Assembly: GCA_000785145.2 (NCBI GenBank)
Contig: JSZA02000015.1
Coordinates: forward strand, 1 to 64,000
Length of the DNA stretch: 64,000 nt
Source of the DNA: Candidatus Thiomargarita nelsonii
GTDB taxonomy: Bacteria; Pseudomonadota; Gammaproteobacteria; Beggiatoales; Beggiatoaceae
Direction of reading: 5' to 3'
Shown: piece after piece, positions 1 to 9,302 of the stretch
How the letters are laid out: every line of letters begins with the position of its first letter
How positions within the stretch are numbered: the first letter of the stretch is position 1
Position numbers and translations under genes: made by a program
Notes under the pieces: generated by a model
Databases searched by the model: none
Seen by the model: the letters and a program-made list of their open reading frames with translations, nothing else
What the model was told of the DNA's origin: nothing

Positions 1-376
1 GCAGGTTCTTCGTTTGTAGGGGCAATCCCTTGTGGTTGCCCTTTTTCTCGTTTTTTCTCGTTCCCACGCTCTGCGTGGGAATGCCTGCTCGGACGCTCCG
101 CGTCCTGCAATTTAGGAGTCAAAACATTAACGACAGGCAATACGTTATTAACAGGGATAAATAAAAATCGATACGACAGTCTAATTGGGGCTCGTATCGG
201 TTTTGACAAATCACTGCTAATAAAAATTGGCTGTCGCCTTCGGTTTTGACTTATCCCTGTAGTTAATGTTTTGACAAATCACTGCTAAAAATAAATCCCT
301 GTAGTTAATGTTTTGATTTTATGCCTTATAAACTGAAATTTCATCTAGTAGCCTTCAATATTGAATTGTACTACGC
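1..376. repeat. Intergenic stretch of dispersed repeats, no gene seen
   Basis: No open frame is supportable here. The stretch contains a copy of the GTAGGGGCAATCCCTTGTGG family near 17-42, a hairpin-type segment around 60-110 (CCCACGCTCTGCGTGGG followed by CTCGGACGCTCCGCGTCC), and repeated blocks of the form TCCCTGTAGTTAATGTTTTG near 250-315. The same kinds of motif recur throughout the window, so this is best read as accumulated mobile or palindromic repeats upstream of a decayed gene. Confidence 0.6.
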
Positions 377-660
377 TTGGAAAAAAAAGTCTTTGAAGAA
401 ATTCAAGACATCACCATATCAGATAGTGACATTCTCTCATTCAAAGCAGATGCCATAGTCAGTCCGGCTAATAGCTTTGGTTATATGGATGGCGGACTCG
501 ATTTAAAATTCAGAGCGTCAAATCATTCAATCGAAGAAATTCAAAAACGATAAAAACAATTTTATGTCCAGGCTTAGGAACAGGAGAAGGACGAATGCCT
601 TATGAACGATGTGCCTATCAGATATATAAAGCGTATAGACTGTGTATGTATGGAGAATAA
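377..660 (+). pseudogene. Macro-domain (ADP-ribose-binding) protein remnant
   Basis: Two in-register pieces read like a macro domain. The first, from about 377 to a stop at 551-553, contains DAIVSPANSFGYMDGGLDL, which matches the ADP-ribose-binding loop of macro domains (the N-A/S-N plus GG-D pattern). The second, about 556-660, contains CPGLGTGEGRMP and YERCAYQIYKAY, matching the late glycine-rich loop and last helix. The middle of the domain is missing and the frame is interrupted, so the gene is dead or a fragment. It lies 2 nt upstream of a decayed PtuA-type ATPase gene, which suggests they were one accessory locus. The family assignment rests on these two motifs only. Confidence 0.6.
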
Positions 661-662
661 AA

Positions 663-1869
663 ATGAAAATTAACTCATTACAAATAAAAAACTTTCGTGG
701 CATTAAGCAACTGGAACTAGCGTTTTCGCATCGTACCACCGTATTTGTGGGCATTAATGGCGTAGGAAAAACAGCCATATTAGATTGTTTAGCCATTTTG
801 TTCGTCTCATCTCACTAAGCGGATGACTGACACAAATGAGCGCTCTTATAAAAAATCAGATATTTATAATGGCGCGAGCGAGACACACAATAAAATCACA
901 GTATCAATAGACGGAGACGAAGCCTCATGGGCGACTCGAACAAGCCAAAATGGTAAACAGATTTCATCGGTTTTAGAACAGCGAGAGCAGGTAGATTCGA
1001 TTGTAGAAAATGTGTACTCAAATTTGGCTCAAAATCCAAACTCCGCTATTCCTTTGGTTGTCTATTATCCCGTCAATAGGGCAGTATTCGAGGTGGATAT
1101 TTCCTTGAATATCACAGAAAAGCCCGATTTTCACCAATTAACCGCTTTAGAACAGGCATTTTCTAGGACAAATACTGATTTTCAATCTTTTTTTGAATGG
1201 TTCCGCAATCGAGAAGATATTGAAAATGAACAGATACGAAATGAGACGGGATATCGTGATAGACAACTTGAAGCTGTGAGACAAGCGATTCAATCACTCA
1301 TGCCCGGCTATACTGATTTACGTGTGCGGAGCGATCCCTTGCGTATGACATTAAGCAAACAACAACAAGAATTAATTATCAACCAATTATCTGATGGTGA
1401 AAAATGTTTATTGGCTTTAACCGGTGATTTAGTGAGACGTTTAGCCATTGCTAATCCAGCGTTGCCAAATCCACTCGAAGGTGAGGCTATTGTTTTGATT
1501 GATGAAATAGATTTACATTTGCATCCACAATGGCAACACGCGGTGATTCCAATGCTGGAAAAAACATTTCCTCATTGTCAATTCATTGTGTCTACGCATT
1601 CTCCACAAGTCATTAGTGAAGTTCAGCATTGTGTGTATTTTTTGCGTACAACAAAAGAGGGTATCGTTGCTGAAAGGGCCAAAAATGCTTATGGCAAAGA
1701 TAGTAACTTTATTTTGGAAGTGTTTATGGAAACGGATGAGCGTCCAGAAAACATTAAAATGGACATTGAGACATTATCCGATTTGATTGATGCCGACAAG
1801 CTGAATGAGGCAAAGATATTACTCCAGCGTATTGCCAACGGATGTGGCAGAAAAACAAAAGAAGGCTGA
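663..1869 (+). pseudogene. PtuA-like AAA ATPase, frameshifted near the Walker A end
   Basis: The gene begins at 663 (MKINSLQIKNFRGIKQLEL) and shows a P-loop GINGVGKT about 30 residues in, then hits a stop at about 812-814. The main part continues in another frame from about 790 to 1869: ABC-type signature LSDGEKCLL, Walker [15 protein letters not shown], and the H-loop FIVSTHSPQV. A single-base indel near 790-812 restores one continuous SMC/ABC-type ATPase of the kind found in Septu (PtuA) and retron-associated ATPases. The C-terminus runs into a remnant of the partner HNH gene. In families of this type the ATPase regulates a nuclease in phage defence. Broken by frameshift here, so probably inactive. 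Ordinary chromosomal SMC-like ATPases are the alternative. Confidence 0.7.
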
Positions 1870-2101
1870 GGAAACGATTAATCGTTGTAATCTCAATCAT
1901 CCTATACTAAAGAAAATGCGTCAGGAAGTGTTAAGGCGTGTCGCACTACAAAGTTTAACGGATAATATAACTCAATTATCGGATAGCCCGACTCAAGAGG
2001 AGATATCTCAGCTTATACAGAGTTATTCACAACGAGATGCCAAAGGTAGATATATGCCTTTTTGTACGGCAATTGTCTATTTTCTTTCGACTTATTATTA
2101 A
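1841..2101 (+). pseudogene. C-terminal remnant of PtuB/TIGR02646-type HNH protein
   Basis: In a frame different from the upstream ATPase, the sequence reads AEETINRCNLNHPILKKMR and ends with YSQRDAKGRYMPFCTAIVYF before a stop at 2099-2101. The N-L-N-H-P stretch and the terminal G-x-Y-x-x-F-C-x-x-I-V-x-[FY] pattern are those I associate with the TIGR02646 HNH family, the usual partner of PtuA-type ATPases. The N-terminal HNH catalytic part is absent: the ATPase C-terminus is fused almost directly to this tail, implying an internal deletion of most of the nuclease gene. The family call is from motif memory and is moderately sure; the loss of the nuclease core is seen directly. Confidence 0.5.
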
Positions 2102-2226
2102 AAATTAAAATTAATTTGATTTTTGTAGCCCACCTTATCGGGGTTGGTGGGCAACAAAAACAACGATATGGTGTACGGAGCACCGACGAGTACAACGGAT
2201 TTACGCAACGAAGTTCCGTTACTTCG

Positions 2227-2432
2227 TTTGCGGAATAAACGGATTTAAAACACTGATTTTCTAATAGTTAATCCATTGTACTCATGCTTGTATTTTATAT
2301 TCAATAACTTATAAAAAATTATAGGTGGTAAGTTAGTAGCATGGATTGTAGGGTGCGTCCTACGCACCTTATGGTCACGTCTAATTGAGCTACACTGACA
2401 AAGAGGTGCGTAGGACGCACCCTACATTCGCT
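2227..2432 (+). repeat. Long dispersed repeat, copy 1
   Basis: A 206-bp block that recurs 358 bp downstream with no differences found by eye. Its 3' part is the composite palindromic element GTAGGGTGCGTCCTACGCACC...GGTGCGTAGGACGCACCCTAC with the internal spacer TTATGGTCACGTCTAATTGA. Copy 2 is at 2585-2790 and a diverged copy 3, lacking the palindromic tail, at about 4700-4860. Confidence 0.9.
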
Positions 2433-2584
2433 CTTATTTTAATAAATAATAATATTATTAATTAAACGTAGAGTACCTATTTTTTATCACAGTTCAAATG
2501 ACTTACTTATATTGATCAGGTAGCAAAATTAACGGGATGCTGGCGCCTTATCACCTATCAGTTTGGCAAAACGAGTACAACGGA

Positions 2585-2790
2585 TTTGCGGAATAAACGG
2601 ATTTAAAACACTGATTTTCTAATAGTTAATCCATTGTACTCATGCTTGTATTTTATATTCAATAACTTATAAAAAATTATAGGTGGTAAGTTAGTAGCAT
2701 GGATTGTAGGGTGCGTCCTACGCACCTTATGGTCACGTCTAATTGAGCTACACTGACAAAGAGGTGCGTAGGACGCACCCTACATTCGCT
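2585..2790 (+). repeat. Long dispersed repeat, copy 2
   Basis: Second copy of the 206-bp block at 2227-2432. Here it is preceded (2528-2584) by extra sequence, including CACCTATCAGTTTGGCAAAA and GAGTACAACGGATT, that is also present before copy 3 at about 4700. That identifies a larger element of which copy 1 has lost the left part. Copies 2 and 3 bracket the M4 peptidase pseudogene and the small secreted gene. Confidence 0.85.
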
Positions 2791-2983
2791 ATTATTTGAA
2801 ATTTTTTTTTGCCAAATTGAAAAAAGGCTTGCGTCAATCGCTCTAGTAGGATAAAATCCCCGCCGTCGTTCAGTTCTTGGCCGGCTGATGTGTGTGCGAT
2901 AGAGTAATTTAACAGCTTATTTTCTCAAAAGAAGAGGGGAACTTTTATCTTGAGGAAGATTTTCATTTCAGGCATAAGCAACA
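2791..2983. other. Short gap before the M4 pseudogene
   Basis: No convincing start codon with a ribosome-binding site was found. AAGAAGAGGGGAACTTTTATCTTGAGG near 2930-2956 could be a ribosome-binding site with a TTG start for the peptidase fragment that follows. The real N-terminus with its signal peptide may have been lost. Confidence 0.3.
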
Positions 2984-4198
2984 GTGTATGGTGCCGAGTT
3001 GATTGTCCATATGGATGAATCAGGTCAACTGCTTGAGATTAGCGGAACCGTCTTGCCTCTGAGAACAAAGAGCCCATCTCCTTTCGACAATCGCCCGACT
3101 ATAGGATTCAGTGCCAACCCAATTGAACAACAAGTGCTCAAAAAACGGGGTAAACGTCACGAATCTGGACTGTTTGACCTTAAGCCTGCTGTGTAAATTG
3201 ACAGCGGGGAAGCGACACCAATTGCTAAAGAATATATGGGGAAACAGCATGAAGTGCCTTTAAGTGAAATCAAAAGCGGCATCCCAGAGTTAATGATCTT
3301 TAGCCCAGCTTTGATGGGAGAAGGTGACTCTGAAAATAGATTAGTGTGGCGGATCAATACCATGGGAGGAACCCCCCCAGTTTTTGGAGCGGATGTTTTT
3401 GTTGATGTGCAGACGGGGGAAGTTGTTTATACTGTCAGTCCGTTACCAGGACCACTTGTACGTGAGGAAGGAGACGCTCCTGTTGGGATCACAGATGTCG
3501 ATTTGGCCTATGATTACTTGGGTGACACGTATGATTTCTATTTTAACACTCATGGAAGAGACAGTATTGATGGCGCGGGAATGACAATGAGAGCCACTGT
3601 TCGTCATTGCAGGAGCACATGTCCGATGCCAAATGCCCGTTGGACTGGCAGTCAAATGGAATTTGGAGACGGCTACGCTATTGATGATGTGACAGCACAT
3701 GAGGTAACGCATGGTGGAACGTTGAATGGTCAAACAGTGAGTGCCTTGGGGATAAACAAAACAGCATTCATATATTAGCCTTGATTAACTCGTGTAATGC
3801 TTTGGTCGGAATCGCAGGAGTAACAGCTGTAGACTGTGTGCAAGTTAGAACGGCACTTCAAGCCGTCGAAATGGATCAGGTTCCATGCATTTTTCCGACT
3901 ATTACGACAAGCGGGAGTAATGTAAACGTGAGTCTTAATATAGGAAACAACAATGTTGTCAATGCCGATTACTGGAACCCTTTATTACTTGAATAGCAGT
4001 TGGGTGTGGACTGTGAGCCCTGGACCAACGTATCAAGGTCCATTGACTAATTTATTGACTCCCATCACTATTTATAACGGAACATCACCCTTTCCTTCAG
4101 GTGCCATAGTGGATTTCTATTTTGGAGTTGATCTGTCAATGAATGGTGTTTGGGACGCACCTTACCGGTACGCCATGCGGACGGTTCAGATTCCCTGA
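2984..4198 (+). pseudogene. M4 (thermolysin-family) metallopeptidase, fragmented
   Basis: Pieces occur in the order expected for a secreted M4 zinc peptidase. 2984-3196 reads VYGAELIVHMDESGQLLEIS, typical of the FTP propeptide domain. 3236-3778 continues with PepSY-like propeptide (VWRINT, VFVDVQTGEVVY), the start of the catalytic domain (YDYLGDTYDFYFNTHGRDSI) and the zinc motif VTAHEVTHGG. The next piece (3781 on) reads LINSCNALVGIAGVTAVDC, the C-terminal M4 pattern, so the segment holding the third zinc ligand and catalytic His is deleted. Further frame breaks occur at about 3198 and 3953-3996. A C-terminal extension ends WDAPYRYAMRTVQIP at 4198. Inactive by loss of catalytic residues. Bracketed by long repeats at 2585 and 4700. 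Confidence 0.75.
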
Positions 4199-4277
4199 GC
4201 GAGCGATAGCTGATACAACATAAGGGGCAACCATAAAGGATTGCCCCTACCCTACAAATTGTTGATGAGGTAAAACT

Positions 4278-4690
4278 ATGTCAAAATATTTGCGTTCACT
4301 GCCTTCTGTTTTATTGTTCTCACTTTTGGTATCAAACGCTTTTTCCAGTGAGCAATGCGTTGCGCGTTTTGAACCATCCACAGGAATAGCTCACATCCCC
4401 TGTCTTAAAATTGGAGACCAAGAAATTTGGGTCAATCTGCGTTTAAGTTCTTCTCAGGATCTGCGTCTGGATAAGTTTGGAGATTTATAATCCAGTATCG
4501 CTATAAAGACAGCATTGTTTATTACGTTTCGTCGCCTTGTTGTGATCAGTTCAATCTCTTGTATGACTATGACGGGAATGAAATTTGCGCTCCTGATGGT
4601 GGCTTGACGGGAAACGGGGACGGGCGTTGTGGAGATTTCTTTGAACAGAGTACAGATAAAATTGTAGTCTGGCAGGATGCCCGGAGTTAG
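4278..4690 (+). pseudogene. Small secreted protein, frameshifted; cysteine-rich C-terminal part
   Basis: ATG at 4278 starts a signal peptide (SLPSVLLFSLLVSNAFSSEQ) and a short extracellular segment with CVARFEPSTGIAHIPCLKIG, ending at a stop at 4488-4490. Immediately after, in another frame (4493-4690), the sequence reads DSIVYYVSSPCCDQFNLLYD and GGLTGNGDGRCGDFFEQSTD, a cysteine-rich pattern found in small secreted or periplasmic proteins (I recall it as the DUF6970 type, unverified). The two pieces probably belonged to one gene with a one-base break near 4488. It sits 79 nt after the M4 peptidase remnant. Function unknown. Confidence 0.5.
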
Positions 4691-4699
4691 CATTAATTG

Positions 4700-4860
4700 G
4701 ATGCTGGAGCACCTATCAGTTTGGCAAAACGAGTACAACGGATTGACGGAATAAGCGGATTTAAAACACTGATTTTATAATATTTAATCAATTTGTACTC
4801 ATGGTTGTATTTTATATTCAATCACTTATAAAAACTGATAGGTGGTAAGTTAGTCGCATG
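4700..4860 (+). repeat. Long dispersed repeat, copy 3 (diverged)
   Basis: Matches 2538-2700 (the left extension plus the first ~115 bp of the 206-bp block) with scattered substitutions. Shared landmarks are CACCTATCAGTTTGGCAAAA, GAGTACAACGGATT and ATAGGTGGTAAGTTAGT. The palindromic GTAGGGTGCG tail of copies 1 and 2 is missing here. Confidence 0.8.
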
Positions 4861-5326
4861 GAATTTATGGTTTCCCGACACGGAGATATGCAGGCTCTAA
4901 AGGAAACTCATCTGGCAATGAATCGGAATTGGCACAAAATGTGGTGCCTAAAGCGTGTTTTGTGAAACATGAACTATAATTTTAACGACAGGGATTTCTC
5001 GTTCCGTTGCTCCGCAAAGGAATGCCTGCTCGGACGCGAGGCAAACTGCACGGATAAAATTCCATACATGTCGGGTGGATATCGCTGCGCGTATCCACCT
5101 GATTAATAAATCCTATTTTTTAAAAAAATAGGATTTTTAAACTGGTGCTGCTATCAAAAAAATAGAAGGCTCAAGTGGGAGTATCAGTTGATGCGCTGGT
5201 GAGGAAATTGTTTAAAAAATAGAGCCAGTAAAATTGACATAAACCAAACTATGAGAGAAAATCATAAAACCATAAAACATTTAACCTACGCCATTTTGGC
5301 TTAACCCTTAAAGGAAAAAAAAACTA
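4861..5326. repeat. Repeat-rich intergenic stretch before ggt
   Basis: No gene seen. Contents: a CTCGTTCC...GGAATGCCTGCTCGGACGC repeat (about 4999-5040), a GGTGGATA...TATCCACC inverted repeat (about 5074-5100), and a perfect hairpin AAATCCTATTTTTT/AAAAAAATAGGATTT at about 5109-5138 of a type that recurs downstream of polA and bioB. The last ~70 bp, with GAGAGAAAATCATAAAACC and CATTTAACCTACGCCATTTT, recur near 9252 and 10960 (see the ggt remnant). Confidence 0.6.
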
Positions 5327-7045
5327 ATGAAATATTTTTTAAAGCACTCTATGACGGCAATATCATTAATGTTTGCCACAATAACCCAAGCACAAACCGC
5401 CAATCTCACTGAACGAGATATTTTTACGCCAACCATCGCTACGCACGGCATGGTAGCAACCGGTGAAGAAATTGCCGCACAAATTGGCGTAGAAATACTA
5501 CAAAAAGGCGGAAATGCCGTAGATGCCGCCGTGACTATTGGATTTGTCAAAGCCGTTACTTATCCACAAGCGGGAAATCTCGGTGGCGGCGGATTCATGC
5601 TCATCTATTCTGCCAAAACGAAAAAAGTCATTGCCATTGACTACCGCGAAAAAGCACCAGCCAAAGCAACACGAGATATGTTCCTTGATGAACAAAAAAA
5701 TGTTGACGCCAAATTAAGCCGATTTAGTTACCTATCGGCGGGCGTACCGGGTACGGTTGCGGGTATGGCAATGGCATTAGAAAAATACGGAACCCTCTCC
5801 CTGGCAGAAGCATTAGCACCAGCAATAGCCCTCGCTGAAAAAGGATTTATCATCACCCTCGCATTTAGCAATTCTATAAAAAAGAATGCCAAACGTCTCA
5901 AAAAACACCCAACAACTGCCGCGATATTTTTTAAGCTGGATGGTAGCTTTTATGAAGCGGGTGATCGCTTAGTGCAAAGCGATCTGGCCAATACCTTAAA
6001 GGCGATTGCCAAAAAAGGGATTAAAGCCTTTTATCAAGGAGAAATTGCACAATTGATTGTCAAAGACATGCAAGCGCATGGCGGGTTGATTACCAAAACC
6101 GATTTAGCCAATTATCAGCCTGGGCTGAGAAAACCAATACAGGGTACTTATCGAGGCTATGACATTTATTCCATGTCGCCACCGAGTTCAGGGGGAGTTC
6201 ATATTGTTCAAATCCTGAACATATTGGAAAATTATGACATTGGATTATTGGGACATAATACAGCCGCGACTATCCATCTGATGGCTGAAGCTATGAAACG
6301 TGCTTATGCCGATAGATCAAAATATTTAGGAGATACTGATTTTGTCAGCGTGCCCCTAACCGGTTTAACTTCTAAAGCTTATGCAGCGACATTGAGCCAG
6401 CAAATCAACAGCCAAAAAGCCAGTCTCAGTCAAGATATTCTACCGGGCAAACCAACCCATTATGAAAGTAATGAAACCACACATTATTCTGTGGTTGATA
6501 AAGAGGGAAATGCCGTTTCCAATACTTACACGATCAATTTTGGATTCGGAACAGGCATTGTAGTCAAAGGCGCCGGATTTTTGCTGAATAATGAAATGGA
6601 TGATTTCAGTGCCAAGCCTGGCGTACCCAATGCTTATGGATTAATTGGTGGTACGGCGAATGCCATTGAACCCCATAAACGGATGTTAAGTTCTATGTCA
6701 CCAACGATTGTGCTAAAAGACGGAAAACCATTTCTCGTAACGGGTAGCCCGGGCGGCTCAAGAATTATTACCACAACGTTGCAAGTCATTATGAACGTTA
6801 TTGATCACAAGCTGAATATTCAGGAAGCCGTGAATGCCGTTAGAATTCACCATCAATGGTTGCCTGACGAGATTAGAGTCGAAGAAGGGCTTAGTCTTGA
6901 TACCATTAACTTATTAACTGAAATGGGACACAAAGTGGTCGTTAAAAAGACGATGGGTGCGGCTGCCAGTATCTTAATTGATCAAAATACGCTATATGGG
7001 GCTAATGATCCAAGACGACAGGGAATGGCATTAGGTAACAATTAA
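5327..7045 (+). CDS. ggt: Gamma-glutamyltransferase (gamma-glutamyltranspeptidase)
   Basis: A 572-residue exported enzyme that transfers or hydrolyses the gamma-glutamyl group of glutathione and related compounds in the periplasm. Residues 1-22 form a Sec signal peptide ending ITQAQT. The N-terminal large-subunit landmarks are seen (KGGNAVDAAVTIGF, NLGGGGFMLIY, DYREKAP). The autocatalytic cleavage and nucleophile site TTHYSVVD is at about residue 384, followed by small-subunit motifs LNNEMDDF, LSSMSPTIV and TGSPGGSRI. Length fits the family. ATG at 5327 is preceded by AAAGGA. A tiny degenerate copy of the promoter region and 3' end of this gene occurs at 10957-11107, evidence of a past duplication. 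Monocistronic by appearance. Confidence 0.95.
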   Translation: MKYFLKHSMTAISLMFATITQAQTANLTERDIFTPTIATHGMVATGEEIAAQIGVEILQKGGNAVDAAVTIGFVKAVTYPQAGNLGGGGFMLIYSAKTKKVIAIDYREKAPAKATRDMFLDEQKNVDAKLSRFSYLSAGVPGTVAGMAMALEKYGTLSLAEALAPAIALAEKGFIITLAFSNSIKKNAKRLKKHPTTAAIFFKLDGSFYEAGDRLVQSDLANTLKAIAKKGIKAFYQGEIAQLIVKDMQAHGGLITKTDLANYQPGLRKPIQGTYRGYDIYSMSPPSSGGVHIVQILNILENYDIGLLGHNTAATIHLMAEAMKRAYADRSKYLGDTDFVSVPLTGLTSKAYAATLSQQINSQKASLSQDILPGKPTHYESNETTHYSVVDKEGNAVSNTYTINFGFGTGIVVKGAGFLLNNEMDDFSAKPGVPNAYGLIGGTANAIEPHKRMLSSMSPTIVLKDGKPFLVTGSPGGSRIITTTLQVIMNVIDHKLNIQEAVNAVRIHHQWLPDEIRVEEGLSLDTINLLTEMGHKVVVKKTMGAAASILIDQNTLYGANDPRRQGMALGNN

Positions 7046-7150
7046 TGGCGTTTTAGGAATCCAAAATTCAATTTCATCATTTTTACCCCGGATGTTATCA
7101 CGGAAAGCGATAGCATCCGTCAAATGGGTTTCAATTACTTCGTTTCAAGT

Positions 7151-7783
7151 CTATAAAGTGGCACTCACATCACCAAATAACCGCACTGCATCTCGATTGT
7201 AACGTAATTGAATCGAGAGAAGAAAAGTACCCGTATCAGAGGCCCCTTCGCCAATTGTGAAATACTCAATCCAATGAGTATATTCATCCACAATCTGTTG
7301 CCCTGCTTGTTCAATCGTGCATTCTGGCGTGTCCAACATTGCCAATATACCTTTATTGACACATTTCTCTACATACTGAGAATAAACAGGGTCAATCGGA
7401 AACTGAATTTCTTGCTCATAACCTAAATAGAAACGGGCGATATTAGCGGCCTCTTTCCCAAGTTGCTGTGCAGTCAAGCAGGCGATGACGTAAACTTTTT
7501 GGTCTTTGAGCAAACCTTGATTGTCAAGATCTATAACCGGCATTCTATCTTGTCCGACCATTTCGTCTGACTTACCATGCCCATAAAAAAGAAAAACATA
7601 ACTTTCTGAATTTAAAAGGAGCTTTTCAACTTGTGACCGAACCGCATCGTTTTTGGCTAATTCAATGACTTCCCAATTATTGGCTTGAAAATGCTGCTTG
7701 ACCATTTCTGCCCAATGATAAGTCGTTTCGGTTGTCGCATCGGAATGCGTCCTGACAAGTAACACCGTTTTTGACTGGGACAT
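7151..7783 (-). CDS. Caspase-like cysteine peptidase-fold protein, last gene of HK-RR operon
   Basis: 210 residues from the ATG at 7783, one nt after the response-regulator stop; a GTG at 7801 would add six residues. A Rossmann-like alpha/beta pattern (KTVLLVRTHSDAT) is followed by FLFYGHGKSD with His69 and VYVIACLTAQQLG with Cys102. That is the spacing and context (beta-strand, H-G, beta-strand, A-C) of caspase-like clan CD folds such as CHAT, C25 and metacaspases. No signal peptide or membrane segment, so cytoplasmic. It is the third gene of a tight operon after a soluble histidine kinase and a response regulator, suggesting a protease whose activity or synthesis is tied to that phosphorelay. 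Assignment to the fold is inference from the dyad; the substrate is unknown. Confidence 0.65.
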   Translation of the reverse strand: MSQSKTVLLVRTHSDATTETTYHWAEMVKQHFQANNWEVIELAKNDAVRSQVEKLLLNSESYVFLFYGHGKSDEMVGQDRMPVIDLDNQGLLKDQKVYVIACLTAQQLGKEAANIARFYLGYEQEIQFPIDPVYSQYVEKCVNKGILAMLDTPECTIEQAGQQIVDEYTHWIEYFTIGEGASDTGTFLLSIQLRYNRDAVRLFGDVSATL

Positions 7784-7784
7784 G

Positions 7785-8372
7785 TTATTGGATTTTCCCA
7801 CGAGTCAGCAAATCAATGGTTAGTTGGATAATCTTTTTATATTCCTGTTTGCCGCGCTCAGTATTACCTTTAATTTCCTCCAGAATATCTTTGGCAGACC
7901 ATAACTGTTTTTCTCTTTGTTGAGAGAGTGTTGCCATGATCGGACGAGCTGCCTCATCTGAATGTGTCTCAACCCAATCTTCTAAGGCGGCAACAACCCC
8001 ATCTTGACGTTGAACCGCTTCTTTTACCTTATTCAATAGATTATCCATCTCAACCGGCTTTTTTAGGTAGTCAAAAGCATGATAATGATGAGGATCGATA
8101 GTCTCTTCAAACTCCTTGCCAAAAGCTGTAATAATTATCACTTTAGTAACGGGATGCTGAGTATCGATTTTGCGTGCGAGTTCTAATCCGTTCATTTTAC
8201 CCATCCGCCAATCCGTGATGACAACATTAAAATAGCTGGATTGGTATTTCTCCCAGCCTTCTTCACCACTGGCAGCCGTTTCGACGTGATAGCCTTCACT
8301 TTTTAATGCCCTTTTAAATTGTTTGACGATTTCTGGTTCATCATCAACCAGTAAAATTTTTCCAGTACTCAT
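7785..8372 (-). CDS. Response regulator with receiver domain and helical C-terminus
   Basis: 195 residues. Residues 1-120 are a CheY-like receiver: KILLVDDEPEI supplies the acidic pocket, VVITDWRMGKMNG holds the phospho-accepting Asp, and the switch Thr/Lys region reads VIIITAFGKEF and DYLKKPV. The remaining ~75 residues are charged and helical, with no recognisable DNA-binding or enzymatic domain, so output is probably by protein-protein contact. It lies 5 nt downstream of a histidine kinase gene and its stop is 1 nt from the start of a caspase-like gene. All three are likely translated from one message. The unusual C-terminal tail may be the link to the peptidase, which is inference. Confidence 0.85.
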   Translation of the reverse strand: MSTGKILLVDDEPEIVKQFKRALKSEGYHVETAASGEEGWEKYQSSYFNVVITDWRMGKMNGLELARKIDTQHPVTKVIIITAFGKEFEETIDPHHYHAFDYLKKPVEMDNLLNKVKEAVQRQDGVVAALEDWVETHSDEAARPIMATLSQQREKQLWSAKDILEEIKGNTERGKQEYKKIIQLTIDLLTRGKIQ

Positions 8373-8377
8373 GTTGT

Positions 8378-9139
8378 TTACTCCTTGGTTGCGAGGGGAA
8401 ATTTAATGAAAAATGCGGTTCCTTTATTGGGTTGACTATTGACAGTAATTGTACCGCCATAAGAATGAATAATCTCCTGCGAGATGTAAAGCCCTAAGCC
8501 CACGCCTTTTTTTTTCGTGGTCACAAATGGCTCTAAAATATGAGGTAATTGTGCGGGTGCAATGCCCACCCCATTATCTTCAAACCTAATCTGAATCTCA
8601 CCATTTTGCGTTTGTGTAGAAATGGTGATGCAGCCGTTATCAAAGCAGCCTTCTAACGCATCACGCGCATTACTGATTAAGTTGATAAAGACTTGTTCTA
8701 GTTGTACTTGATCGGCTTTAATGGGCGGCAAAGGCACGGTGAAATGTTTTTCAATCGATATGCTGTGTGATTTCAATTGTTCACGAAACATCATCAGGGC
8801 GTTTTCAATGGTTGTATTCACATTAATGGATTCCAACAATGGTTGAGAATCGTGCGAAAGATCGTGTAATCGGTTGACAATGTGAACAATTCGCTTGGTT
8901 GTTTTAACAATTTGCTCTAAATCATCACTAATAATGTCAGTATCAACTTGTTCGCGTTGAATATCCCGTTGACAATTCTGAGCTGTGGCGAGAAGAATTT
9001 GTAGTGGTTGTATAATTTCGTGTGAAAGGGATGATGCCATAGTTCCTAAAGTTGCCATTTGTCGAGAGTGAAGCAATTCTCTCTCCTGTTTGAAAATAGT
9101 TTTTTCCAAGCGTTTTATTTTATTTTCTAGCGATTCCAT
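8378..9139 (-). CDS. Soluble sensor histidine kinase
   Basis: 253 residues, no membrane segment. A short N-terminal coiled coil (ENKIKRLEKTIFKQERELLH) precedes the dimerisation helix with the phospho-acceptor His in SSLSHEIIQPLQ. The ATPase domain shows the N box INLISNARDAL, G1 box FEDNGVGIAP, F box EPFVTTKKKG and G2 box GLGLYISQEI. With no sensor domain beyond the coiled coil, it must take its signal from a partner or from the cytoplasm. First gene of a three-gene operon with the response regulator and caspase-like peptidase. The start ATG at 9139 is the first Met of the frame. Confidence 0.9.
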   Translation of the reverse strand: MESLENKIKRLEKTIFKQERELLHSRQMATLGTMASSLSHEIIQPLQILLATAQNCQRDIQREQVDTDIISDDLEQIVKTTKRIVHIVNRLHDLSHDSQPLLESINVNTTIENALMMFREQLKSHSISIEKHFTVPLPPIKADQVQLEQVFINLISNARDALEGCFDNGCITISTQTQNGEIQIRFEDNGVGIAPAQLPHILEPFVTTKKKGVGLGLYISQEIIHSYGGTITVNSQPNKGTAFFIKFPLATKE

Positions 9140-9228
9140 TTTAATTATAGTCTTTCAGTTTAGATGCATCCAATGTGTATAAATTATAACACCAGATTGA
9201 TGGAGTAACAAGCGAAGAACAAGTCAAT

Positions 9229-9285
9229 TTGACACAAACCAAACGAGGAGAGAAAATAAAAAACATTTAACCTACGCTTGACAAG
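9229..9285 (+). repeat. Copy of the ggt upstream segment
   Basis: Matches the sequence just upstream of ggt (about 5238-5300), with shared blocks GACAYAAACCAAAC, GAGAGAAAAT and AAAACATTTAACCTACGC. A third copy is at about 10960. It shows that the ggt leader has been copied to at least two other sites nearby. Confidence 0.7.
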
Positions 9286-9302
9286 GTGAGTGCTCACTAG
9301 AG

